Positions 53,641 through 64,000 of a stretch of DNA of 64,000 nt are shown in pieces. Source of the stretch: Torymus aiolomorphi (Eukaryota > Arthropoda > Insecta > Hymenoptera > Torymidae). The stretch covers positions 119,586,810 through 119,650,809 of the forward strand of contig CM070876.1 in assembly GCA_036365515.1 (NCBI GenBank). The letters are read 5' to 3'. The number at the start of each line of letters is the position of its first letter. The stretch's first letter is position 1. Under the pieces are notes generated by a model that worked only from the letters and a program-made list of their open reading frames with translations, was not told the DNA's origin and did not search any database. The translations under genes and the position numbers were made by a program.

Positions 53641-54918
53641 TTTTTTTTTTTTTTTATTTTTTTTTTGGAGGAGCAGGTGCGTACAAAGATATGTGAAGTG
53701 TACATTTTTCATAGTTTTTTTTATCCGCAATTACTCAAGAACGGTTTCACCTGAAACTTTATAATTGATAGGAGATATTGTATATCATTAATTTTTAATT
53801 TTTCTAATTTTTAATTTTCTCATTAATTTTTCTATTTTTGTTATTATATTTTTTTTTTTTTTTAAGGTAATGTTGCTTCGGTTTTATTAATGCTATAAAA
53901 GCTAAATAATTTTTCAATATATGGCTTATTGATATAAGGTAAAGTATGCAATAGTGGGACAGTTTCGAGCATACTTTTTTTATAATCTTTTCTAGTACCA
54001 AAACGAAACATAATACATGAAAACTCATCACCTCAACAGATAGCTCGTGTTTCGAGGTTTATTTAAAAAAACAAGTTTTTCTCGTTGCTGATGTTTTAAA
54101 ATAATCGCATTCAAACAAAATAACTATTGTCTGATGTTGTGGGTTACGCTAATTTACTTGGGAGCAGTAGTTGGACATCTGTTCGGATGCAATAGTGGGA
54201 CTATACTTTTTAACGCGTTTCTGACTGTCCCATTACTGTGATATGGTCATCAAGAGGTACCTAAACTGGGACAAGGATTTTGCTATACGCTTTCGGAAAA
54301 TTAGCCTCGATACATTGTGCCAATGTTGCTATTGCTTTTACTCCGAAACGCTTCCTTCTGGTCGAAAATTCAAGTTGAAAGTTCAGAGTCATTTTTCTCA
54401 AAGTATATCATATTTTTGCTCGAAAATGAATTTTATCATTCGAAATTAAAATTCTTAAACTACGAAACTCTAATTTTTTGAGTTCGAGAAATGAAGGGTT
54501 CAATAGTTACAAGATTAAGGTCATGTGGAGTTAAAAATTAACCCAATTTCATTATTTAATAAATTAACTTTTCAAACATTAATTTGGCAAAACATTATTT
54601 TCACGCCCTCCTTATATATAAAAACTTTACTCAAAAATTTTTTTCGAGTGATTTTATTAGTACTCTCATGAGATATACTCGTTGGAAAATTGGTCTAAAG
54701 TTACAAAAATGCACATTCCTACTTATCGATTGTTACGAGTGAGCTATCGCAACAGTTTCTTTTAATTAAAAAATATCTAAACATTTATTAGGAAAAACAC
54801 AATTTTCATGCCCTTCGTATATGTCGATACTATACTCAGAATTTTTCTGAAGCGATTTTTTTAGTACTGTCGTGAGATATACTCTTTGAAAAATTATGTA
54901 ACACACACATTCCTTTAA
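53641..54918. other. Element C loop, left part
   Basis: A poly-T stretch, then unique AT-rich sequence. 54555-54720 and 54775-54912 are diverged copies of one segment (AAACATTA, TCATGCCC or TCACGCCC, TAGTACT(C/G)TC(A/G)TGAGATATACTC, CACATTCCT). No gene. Confidence 0.5.
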
Positions 54919-55810
54919 GGTGGCTCCAGCGGTTTAGTATACCTAAAGCTATGAACATTTTTTACAAAAACTCATTTACACATTCTAATCTGAAAACTGA
55001 TATGATAGGAAGCAGAGTTCTTAACATAACGGAAAATATTTTTGTTAGAAAATTTCCAATTTTGCAAAAGTATATTTTGTCCATTAAAAAAAAATTCAAT
55101 AAGAAATACAAATCTTTTTTGTTTTTCATTCAATTTTAATTTGCAAGGTCTCATTTTCTTCCTTGTTAAATTTCAGGGGGAGTCAACGATATCAAAATTG
55201 AAAAATTTTCAAAACCTGCAAAGTTATATGCAATTATTTATAAAATTCAGTGACAAATCTACAAACAATTGCATATAACTTTACAGGTTTTGAAAATTTT
55301 TCAATTTTGATATCGTTGATTCCCCCTGAAATTTAACAAGAAAGAAAATGAGAGCTTGCAAATTAAAATTGAATGAAAAACAAAAAAGATTTGTATTTCT
55401 TATTTAATTTTTTTTTAATGGACAAAATATACTTTTGCAAAATTGGAAATTTTCTAACAAAAATATTTTCTGTCCTCCGGCTGGAAAGCGCCAACTTTAC
55501 GGCCGCTGCGCGAAACGAAGTGGCCGCTTTCCGGCGCCGTCAGGCAGAAAAATAGTATACACACCTTGGCCGGTAAAAAAGAAAGCCTCAGATCACATGT
55601 AATTGTCGGCCGAGGCGAAGCGAAGCCTCGGCCGACAATTACATGTGATCTGAGAGATTTCTTATTTTACCTGCCTAGGTCTGTAATATACTATTTCCGT
55701 TATGTTAACAACTCTACTTCCTGCCATATCAGTTTTCAGATTGGGATGTGTAAATGAATTTTTGTAAAAAATGTTCATAGCTTTAGGTCTACTAGACCGC
55801 TGGAGTCACC
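54919..55810. mobile_element. Inverted-repeat element in the C loop, itself carrying a GC-rich insert
   Basis: Ends GGTGGCTCCAGCGGT and (inverse) GGTGACTCCAGCGGT. The arms pair for over 300 bp towards a centre near 55250, including CAAAATTGAAAAATTTTCAAAAC, shown here as two overlapping parts: CAAAATTGAAAAATT and AATTTTCAAAAC. A 227-bp GC-rich block (55471-55697) interrupts the right arm between AATATTTTC and CGTTATG, which are adjacent in the left arm. Flank duplication not resolved. Non-coding. Confidence 0.78.
55587..55654. repeat. Perfect 30-bp-arm hairpin
   Basis: Arms 55587-55616 and 55625-55654 are exact reverse complements with an 8-base loop GAAGCGAA. They include GATCACATGTAATTGTCGGC and GAGGC. 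It lies within the GC-rich insert. Perfect pairing in otherwise diverged surroundings suggests recent origin or ongoing correction. Confidence 0.93.
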
Positions 55811-58250
55811 ATAAAAAGTCAGCGACGGGCGGCCATACGCGTTCTTCGCGCTGCGCCCGAGCGAGTTGTATATACTAATAAATGTACTGAATTATTTCGG
55901 TTTTTCATACTGGAAAATATCATTAAACAATAAAGCCTGCGCGAGCCAACGCCGGCCGGGCACAGGCCATCTCTTCCCGATTTGCCGACTTCGCTCCAAT
56001 TTGGCGTACTTATAGCTCGTAATTTAATAGATGAGTAAACACAACGCTAAAATCAACTTTTCAATAAAAGAAATTATAATTAATGGTAAAAATTTGTTTT
56101 TTCGTTTAAGAGTAATTTGTTGTCTAATTCTGTTTATTTCTTTTTTGTACATTAAAACTAATGTTAGTTATAGGTTAAATAATTAACGTACTTAAAGCCA
56201 AGGGAAATTCTTCATAATGTGAGAAAAGTGGAGTTAATAGTTATAGAGAGAAAACTCATTTGTAAAAATAATCAAATTTGCTTTTGTATGGATCGGTGCA
56301 GTAAATATGAGATTCAAATTTAATATCAATTTTGTAAGTGGGAGAGATTACAGATATATCGCACTAGTTTGTTCGCTGCAAAGATTGGTTAATAAATCCC
56401 AAAGATATTTCAGATCTGAATTGTTCCATTGCTTTCTTTCAAATCACAATTTTCCGTGGTAATATTATATATACGATATTCATGTGTAAAATCGCATTAA
56501 GATTTGGCAAAAATTGAGTTTTCATATTATTTAAAATAAAAGCGACTGTAAAATCATTAGTATGTGATGAGTAGATTTCAGGATTTCAAAGAAATTTAAA
56601 CCAGACAGAACTTATTGTTTCTGCTGTTGCATACATTATTAAGAACAACATCGTTGTATTGTCAAATCTGATTTTCAATTGTAATTTTTCGTTTCCATAA
56701 TATTGTATTTTTCGAAAAATCCCCAGTCATGACACGAAATTTCCATCTTTATCGGATGCACGAGCATTTTTTTTTAGAAAAACTAACAGGAAAATGATTC
56801 GCCGATGCAAATGATTTTCTCTGCTTGAGTAACGTACCCTAAATTCTGTAACGAATGCATCTCGTAGGCTACAAATCTAATGGGAGAAATCAGTACATAC
56901 ATAATCATATTTTTTCGATTTAGTATGCCTAATATGCGATTTTACATATACATAAATTTTACAAATCGCTTTTACTCCCCCTGTATAGATATATCGATCG
57001 ATACGCGCGAAAGATTATTCTACACTCGTGTGCTTGTCACCACCGCTTCGCTCCTTAAATTAAATGAGAAAAAAATTACATTAGGCGCCCCTAACAGAAG
57101 GATTGGTGTTACTTTACATGATACCATGGTCTTATACTTGTAAGCGCCAAAATAGTATTTTTCTTGGACAGTTGCTTGAAACATGCTCTTTTTCACGACT
57201 AAAAGTTGCATAGAAAATCGCGCATTCCGAGCGTAAGTTGGGAAAAGATAAAAAAAATCCATTTTTTCAAAGTTTTGCGGGAAAAAAATTCTTTCCCCGC
57301 TACCTACAACGTAATTTTGTAAAATTATTCTCTTAGTGTAATACTGATATCTTATATACTTTATGGCTTGTTTAGAATGATAAAAGATAATGTTTAAAGT
57401 TTCAATGGTAAAATAACAAGAGTTATTACCACTTATACAAACAATTGAAAAAAATTACATTTCGATTTAAAATAAATATAAAAAAGGCGCATATATTTGT
57501 AATAAGCTATGCAAATAAAAACAGAATATGCAAAGATTTGTAACTGCATAGTGCATGACTCGAAATGCGCGATTCCCTATGCCTACACAACTTTCAGGCA
57601 TACAAAAAGGACCTAACATGGATTCGTCATGGAAAGTAGAGCTATTTCAGAGTCAGGTAAGGAATTTTCAGCTCATTTTATGCCCATATTGCATAATATG
57701 CTATTTGGATATGCTTGCCCGTCATTCGATTTTACGGACTCGTTTGCAAACGTACAAACGCGTTTGCACGCACGCGAAAATCGGGTACGTGAAATCATAT
57801 TTTACGTCGGCAAAAAAGACGATAACATCGAATATTACGGACACGTATATCAAAAACTAATTTTGCTTAGAGTTTTCTGAAGAACATTTTCTGAAACGTA
57901 ATGGAGGTATGAAAAAATAGCGAAACCAAAACCATTTTTGTTTGTCAATTGATTTTTTACAAATAAAGTATTATAGCGAAGGAATAAGACTTGGCATACT
58001 AAAGTAAAAAATAATTTTTCTCAGATATATTTTATATTAGTCTATTATTACGAATATATTCATCCCTTAAAAGAATGATGAAGGAAATGTGAAGCCGAAA
58101 TAAAACCATTTCCGATTGGCCAAATCCGTCTAAAAGGAGCCCACAATTGGTCGACGGTGACTTTCACTTACGGTCTTGACGGATTGGGACGAATAAAACC
58201 TGCAAAGTTTGGAATAATGAACTATTTTCACCAATCTTTTCACAAGTTAA
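55811..58250. other. Element C loop, right part
   Basis: Mostly unique sequence. GC-richer patches occur at 55820-55870 and 55935-56000, the rest is AT-rich. Frames of 80-100 residues at 56880-57143 and 57555-57880 show no family resemblance and overlap frames on other strands or phases. I see no gene. Confidence 0.45.
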
Positions 58251-61200
58251 TAGCAACACAATAAATTATTTTCAGCCATAAAAATAACTCAAATTCATAA
58301 ACTCAAGAGAGCTAATTTGTTTTCAGTCTTCTTTGTGTACTTTTCGCTATTTTAGACCATTCCCACACCCCAAGCGAAAGGTTCCGGATCGATTTACATA
58401 TCGGCAATTTTTTTAAAAAGCAATGGCAACATCTTGAAGTAATTTCAGTCATAAAATTTGTCTTAAATTAATAAACTAACAAGAAATTATTTTTTTTCCT
58501 GTTTTCCATGTATTTTTAGACTTTTTAGCACCTTTGCACCGCCCAAGCGAATGGATCCGGAACAATTTTCATATCGCCAATTTTTCTACAAGTCCATGGC
58601 AACCTCCTCAAGTAATTTTTTCCATAAAATTTGTCTTAAATTACTAAAATAACGAGAGATGATTTTTTCTCGATATTTTTCGTGTACTTTCCGCTATTTT
58701 AGCACCTTTGCACCCCCCAAGCGAAAGGTTCCGGATCGAATTTCATATAGCAAATTTTTTTACAAGGCCATGGCAACATTTTAACGAAATATCATCCATA
58801 AAATTTGTCTTAAATTCAAAATCTCACGAGATACGATTTTTGCTCGGTATTTCTCGTGTATTTTATGCAATTTCAGACCGTTTGCCCGCTCAAAGCTAAT
58901 CGTTCCGTATCGATTTTCATATCGACAAATTTTGCAAAGATATGGCGATATCTTGAAACAATTTCAGCCATAAAATTTGTCTTAAATTAATAAACTCACG
59001 AGACATGATTTTCTCGGTATTTTTCGTGTATTTTCCGGTATTTTAGTCCCTTTGCATTCCCCAAGCGACACGTTCCGGATCGAATTTCTTATCACCAATT
59101 TTTTTACAAGGCTATGGCAACATGTGGAATAAATATCAGCCATAAAATTTGTCTTAAATTAATAAACTCGCGAGAGATGATTTTTTCACGTTATTTTTCG
59201 TGTATTTTCGGCTATTTTAGCCCCTTTGCACCCCCTAAGCGATAGGTTCCGGATCGAATTTCATATCCCCAATATTTTGCGAGGCTATGGTGACATGTGG
59301 AAGAAATATCAGCCATAAAATTTGTCTTAAATTAATAAACTCGCGAGACATGTTATTTTTACGTTATTTTCCGTGTAATTTCGTCTATTTTACTCCTTTT
59401 GCACCCCCTAAGCAGAATGTTCCGGATCGAATTTCATATCCCCAATTTTTTTGCAAGGTTATGACAACATCTGGAAGAAATATCAGCCATAAAATTTGTC
59501 TTAAATTAATAAACTCGCGAGAGATGATTTTTTCACTTTATTTTTCCTGTATTTTCGGCTATTTTAGCCCCTTTACACCCCCTAAGCGAATGATTCCGGA
59601 TCGAATTTCATATCCCCAATTTTTTTGCAATGCTATGGCAACATCTGGAAGAAATATCAGCCATAAAATTTGTCTTAGATTAATAAACTCGCGAGAGATG
59701 ATTTTTTTCTCTGTATTTTGCGAGTATTTTCCGCTATTTTAGTCCCTTTGCACCCCCCCAAGCGACACGTTCCGGATCGAATTTCTTATTGCCAATTTTT
59801 TTACAAGGCTATGGCAATATCCTGAAGAAATATCACCCATAAAATTTGTCTGAAATTAATAAACTCGCGAGAGATGATTTTATTCTCGGTATATTGCGAG
59901 TATTTTCCGCTATTTTAGTCCCTTTGCACCCCCCAAGCGAGACGTTCCAGATCGAATTTATTATCGCCAATTTTTTTGCAAGGTTATGACAACATGTGGA
60001 AGAAATATCAGCCATAAAATTTGTCTGAAATTAAAAAACTCGCGAGATGATTTTTTTACGTTATTTTTCGTGTAATTTCGTCTATTTTAGTCCTTTTGCA
60101 CCCCCTAAGCAGAATGTTCCGGATCGAATTTCATATCCCCAATTTTTTTGCAAGGTTATGACAACATCTGGAAGAAATATCAGCCATAAAATTTGTCTTA
60201 AATTAATAAACTCGCGAGAGATGATTTTTTCACTTTATTTTTCCTGTATTTTCGGCTATTTTAGCCCCTTTGCACCCCCTAAGCGAATGGTTCCGGATCG
60301 AATTTCATATCCCCAATTTTTTTGCAAGGCTATGGCAACATATGGAAGAAATATCAGCCATAAAATTTGTCTTAAATTAATAAACTGGCGAGAGATGATT
60401 TTTTTCTCGGTGTTTTGCGAGTATTTTCCGGTATTTTAGTCCCTTTGCGCCCCCCAAGCGACACGTTGCGGATCGAATTTCTTAACGCCAATTTTTTTAC
60501 AAGGCTATGGTAACATTTGGAAAAGATATCAGCCATAAAATTTGTCTTAAATTAATAAACTCGGGAGAGATAATTTTTATCTCGGTGTTTTGCGAGTATT
60601 TTCCGCTATTTTAATCCCTTTGCACCCCCCAAGCGACACGTTTCGGATCGAATTTCTTATCACCAATTTTTTTACAAGGCTATGGCAACATCTGGAAGAA
60701 ATATCAGCCATAAAATTTGTCTTAAATTAATAAACTCGGGAGAGATAATTTTTATCTCGGTGTTTTGCGAGTATTTTCCGCTATTTTAATCCCTTTGCAC
60801 CCCCCAAGCGACACGTTTCGGATCGAATTTCTTATCACCAATTTTTTTACAAGGCTATGGCAACATCTGGAAGAAATATCAGCCATAAAATTTGTCTTAA
60901 ATTAATAAACTCGGGAGAGATAATTTTTTTCTCGGTGCTTTGCGAGTATTTTCCGCTCTTTTGGTCCCTTTGCACCCCCCAAGCGACACGTTCCGGATCG
61001 AATTTCTTATCGCCAATTTTTTTAAAAGGCTATGGCAACATCTGGAAGAAATATGAGCCCTAAAATTTGTCTTAAATTAATAAACTCGTGAGAGATGAAT
61101 TTTTTCCTCCGTATTTTGCGAGTATTTCCGCTATTTTACTCCCATTGCACCCCCCAAGCGAGATGTTCCGGATCGGATTTTTTATTGCCAATTTTTTTAC

Positions 61201-61795
61201 AAGGCTATGGCAACATGTGGAAGAAATATCAGCCATAAAATTTGTCTTAAATTAATAAACTCGCGAGAGATGATTTTTTAACGTTATTTTTCGTGTATTT
61301 TCGGCTATTTTAGTCCCTTTGCACCCCCCAAGCGAGACGTTCCGGATTGAATTTCTTATCGCCAATTTTTTTACAACGTTATGACAACATCTGGAAGAAA
61401 TATCAGCCATAAAATTTGTCTTAAATTAATAAACTCGCGAGGGATGATTTTTTAACGTTATTTTTCGTGTATTTTCGGCTATTTTAGTCCCTTTGCACCC
61501 CCCAAGCGAGACGTTCCGGATTGAATTTCTTATCACCAATTTTTTTACAAGGCTATGGTAACATCTGAAAGAAATATCAGCCATAAAATTTGTCTTAAAT
61601 TAATAAACTCGCGAGAGATGATTTTTTCACGTTATTTTTCGTGTATTTTCGGCTATTTTAGCTCCTTGGCACTCCCTAAGCGAAAGGTTGCGGATCGAGT
61701 TTCATATCCCCAATTTTTTTGCGAGGCTATGACAACATCTGGAAGAAATATCAGCCATAAAATTTGTCTTAAATTAATAAACTCAGATGGTATTA
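58251..61795 (+). repeat. Element C right arm: 174-bp tandem repeats
   Basis: About 20 units of the same type as the left arm, in plus orientation. Units next to the loop (58.25-59.0 kb) are strongly diverged and those towards the end are homogeneous. Duplicated blocks occur, for example near-identical units at about 60.54 and 60.72 kb, and a several-unit block at about 59.35 and 60.06 kb. Confidence 0.94.
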
Positions 61796-61987
61796 ATTTT
61801 TTTTTGTAATGTATTGTCTAGTCGGCGTGGTTTTAGGGATGATTTGGGGGGACGATCACTTCGGAAATAACTGATTTTTCAGTTTATACATGTTTTATGC
61901 ATATCTCTAGGAGATAATATCAAAAAAACCGAATTTGGAAATGTTCGATATTTCGTTCACGATGAACGTTCAGATCTTCAGACACAT

Positions 61988-61996
61988 CCAACTCGT
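61988..61996. repeat. 9-bp target duplication of element C, right copy
   Basis: CCAACTCGT, identical to 49763-49771, coding Thr-Ser-Trp on the minus strand at the end of the upstream integrase half. Confidence 0.95.
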
Positions 61997-62287
61997 ACCT
62001 TCATTGCTGAGTTTCTTAGAGACATGTGCGTATATTTCGGAACTAGCTTGTAGAATCGCTTTGAGCTCTTTATCAGCGCCATTAAAAGTAGATCCCTGAT
62101 CAGAGAATAGTTCTCTACAATGTCGGCGTCGAGCGGTAAAACGGTGAAATGCCACTATGAAAGACTCCGAAGAGGCAGCGGCAAGTTCGAGATGAATTTC
62201 CCTAGACACCATACATACAAAGATATAAATATAACTCTTTAGAGTGTCCTTTTCTTTCGCCTTTGTCACGTATGCTTGACGGGATCT
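61988..62287 (-). pseudogene. BEL/Pao integrase, upstream half
   Basis: Minus-strand frame open from 62287 down to the insertion. It contains K-S-Y-I-Y-I-F-V-C-M, R-E-I-H-L-E-L, A-F-H-R-F-T-A-R-R and F-S-D-Q-G-S-T-F-N-G-A, the integrase core with the second catalytic Asp in S-D-Q-G-S. It ends N-E-G-T-S-W, where T-S-W is the target duplication; the frame then runs 5 residues into element C and stops. The downstream half resumes with T-S-W at 49771. Sequence upstream of 62288 (TAA at 62288-62290) is not recognisable as BEL/Pao, so the copy is 5'-truncated. Confidence 0.87.
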
Positions 62288-63440
62288 TTACGAAAAATAT
62301 GGCGCTGATTTTTTTTATGAAGTCATGCAAAATTATTGCCTAATTATTAAAATTGTTGTCAGTTGCCATAACTATTATGAAATTGAATGGCCATTGTAAA
62401 AGAAATAACAATTTTTTAATAGAAAGCAGCAGCTCTCTTGGCGCGAGCCGAGAGGCGAGCCGCGACTTTACGTGTGCACGCGTGTAATCCAGAATTCAAG
62501 ACTTTTTTTCAAAGTGGGCGCAAAGATCGATAATTGTCTTTCAATATATTGTTAATATGTTGCTTTATTTTTTTTCTAGTTAAAAGGCTGTAAGTCAAAT
62601 TCTTACATTAGTTTTAATACAACCAAATAAATAATATTCGTTTATATAAATCGCTGGCAGTCACCGTGACGATATCTGACGTTCGAATATAATATAGATG
62701 GCGTTTCGTGGCAGGACACGTCATGTGCCTTGTGTTCTGCTTCTTTCAGTAGGGGCAACAGCTCATTGTAGCAACAAGTGGTATTTTCGGTATTCGTCGT
62801 TGTATTTGTCAGTGGTTTTTTAATGTTTAATTAATTTTTCGGGGTTAATTGTTGTGATTTTGTCCATGTGCTCGCGTTTCTCTCATGCTATATCGTTTAG
62901 AGGTTAGAAGAGTACCGAAAATATACCATGTGAGAGGTTACGTACTTTTGATATCAACTTCGTCTTCTTCATATTAAACAATTGTTAGTTATAATGTAAA
63001 TCTAATAATGTGTCTGATTTATTGTGAAAGATTTTTTGTGTTGTGTACAAGGGTCTCATTTACGTAGCTCGTTGGAGGTTATGTATCATGGGAGCAACGT
63101 TGAGGTGATATCGAATAGTACGTGCTAGATGATTGTTGTATATTTTTTTATTCAATATGTACATCTAGTGCTAGTCAGGATGTTGAATCTCGCCTTAACG
63201 TACTACAGAGTCAGCGTAAGATAAGTAGCATCACAAAGTAAGATTCTAATTTTTCTATAAGTTGATCTAATTTTAGTAACGTTGTGCTAGATACTGAGCT
63301 TTTTACACATATAATTATTTCCAAAATTGCATGTGAGATTCAAAATTGGTTTTTAGAATGGACTTATGTTTTTTCTTTCGATTATCGAGCTCCTTTTTCT
63401 ACGCGTACGTAAATTTATTGAGGTAAATGTTTACCAGTAT
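62288..63440. other. Unassigned sequence right of the BEL/Pao remnant
   Basis: No open frame of note and no repeat recognised. A GC-richer patch lies at 62440-62490 (GGCGCGAGCCGAGAGGCGAG). It could be untranslated sequence of a gene beyond the window; there is no direct support. Confidence 0.35.
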
Positions 63441-64000
63441 TGCATGCTCTATTTTGTTCGCTAAACTGTATGCTTGTACCCTTTACTATTTATATTTTTC
63501 ATACTTTTTATTATTCATAATTGATACCTATGAATTTAGGTTATCACTAAAAGATAGCATGATGAAAATTGAAAAACGAAATCATGCGCATAGCAAATAT
63601 GAGTTTTGACTCAAAATCTTTTTAATCAAACCTATAACATCTAAAGGCATGGCTTTGAAAACATTCTTACCACTAAACCTGCATGCTTATTCTTTACTAT
63701 TTTATATACCCTTTTATTATTTTTAAATTTAATCTATTTATCACTCGCAAATAATTTTATTTGAGACGTATCGTGTTATCACTAAAAGATACTATGATGA
63801 TAATAAGAAAACGAAATCAAGTGCATGACAAGCAAAAGTCTTTGCTCAAAATGATTTCTGTCAAGTTTATTTGGCCTCAAAGCATTACTTTGAAAACAAT
63901 TTTTATTCTTTGCATATTCTCTTTGCTATCTAAAACTCTATGCTTTCTTTTTACTATTTTATGTATTCAGCCATGGTACATTTAGATGTATTAGCAGGAA
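63441..64000. repeat. About 235-bp tandem repeat, running off the window
   Basis: GTTATCACTAAAAGATA occurs at 63540 and 63775, each followed by (G/C)...ATGATGA, AAAACGAAATCA and a CATGC/GCATG segment; the intervening CTTTACTATTT...TATTATT block is also repeated. Roughly 2.4 diverged copies. Small frames inside are not supported as genes. Confidence 0.7.

Larger units (their letters stand above)
49772..61987. mobile_element. Giant fold-back element C (12,216 bp) with 174-bp satellite arms, inside a BEL/Pao integrase gene
   Basis: Perfect 9-bp duplications flank the element, and joining the flanks restores an open integrase frame. Ends: ATGTATCTGAAGTTCTGAAC at 49772 and the inverse of ATGTGTCTGAAGATCTGAAC ending at 61987. 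About 180 bp of inverted leader follow (AACGAAATATCGAA, GATATTATCTCCTAGAGATA, GCATAAAACATGTATAAACT, ACAATACATTAC). Then come tandem arrays of about 174-bp units, minus-oriented on the left (49.95-53.6 kb) and plus-oriented on the right (58.25-61.8 kb), about 20 units each. The 4.6-kb loop has no transposase and carries a nested palindrome. It is a clear single insertion event and therefore a mobile element. Confidence 0.92.

Noticed and set aside
56880..57880. 80-100-residue frames in the loop of C as transposase remnants
   Set aside because: No DDE or zinc-finger motif and no similarity that I recognise; overlapping frames in other phases are equally long.
49969..61809. Frames with repeated S-G-R-N-I-S-H-K-I-C-L-K-L-I-N-S-R-E blocks in element C
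   Set aside because: A by-product of the 174-bp (58-codon) satellite unit. Identical protein copies come from the 1392-bp duplication, not from selection.

Overview
The window looks like a transposon graveyard from an AT-rich arthropod genome, most likely an insect. This rests on the mix of Tc1/mariner, Helitron, Penelope-like (PLE), BEL/Pao, hAT-type and pogo-type elements. I see no ordinary host gene, operon or bacterial feature. The only largely intact protein gene is a pogo-type transposase gene with an intron (46223-47766, minus).

Left third (1-19.8 kb): a decayed Helitron (1-6395) is interrupted at a TA by a 3.2-kb mariner-like element with about 365-bp inverted ends (168-3377), and again by a solo LTR (5707-6004). 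It then abuts an old PLE (PLE-2, 6396-11450). That PLE is split by a younger PLE (PLE-1, 7277-10627) flanked by a 15-bp target duplication and built with inverted pseudo-LTRs that carry hammerhead-like boxes. Then come a tRNA-like segment, 12-bp minisatellites split by a MITE, simple repeats, two LTR-like direct repeats (one split by a hAT MITE with an 8-bp duplication), an AT-rich MITE and a third, very decayed PLE (18.8-19.6 kb).

Middle and right (19.8-62 kb): the most unusual content is three very large fold-back (palindromic) structures whose arms are satellite-like tandem arrays. Element A (19818-29672) and element B (29679-45361) have related arrays of about 153-bp monomers. Element C (49772-61987) has about 174-bp monomers. 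Their outer ends resemble one another, and also resemble small MITEs nested inside A and B: a short TGAAG-type terminus, a subterminal hairpin, then AACGAAA. Element C sits inside a BEL/Pao integrase gene, flanked by a perfect 9-bp duplication that is exactly three codons (T-S-W). The small MITEs with ATGGGTCTGAAG ends have 9-bp duplications too. No transposase is encoded in A, B or C, so they look like giant non-autonomous fold-back transposons mobilised in trans.

Element B ends inside the 3' part of the pogo-type gene. Its loop holds further palindromes: a 402-bp PLE-derived fold-back with a 15-bp duplication, an inverted 28-bp minisatellite, and MITEs. The last 2 kb (62-64 kb) holds no recognisable gene, only an approximately 235-bp tandem repeat at the end. 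Nesting order can be read in several places: Helitron before mariner; PLE-2 before PLE-1; BEL/Pao before C; 8-bp-duplication MITE before 9-bp-duplication MITE.
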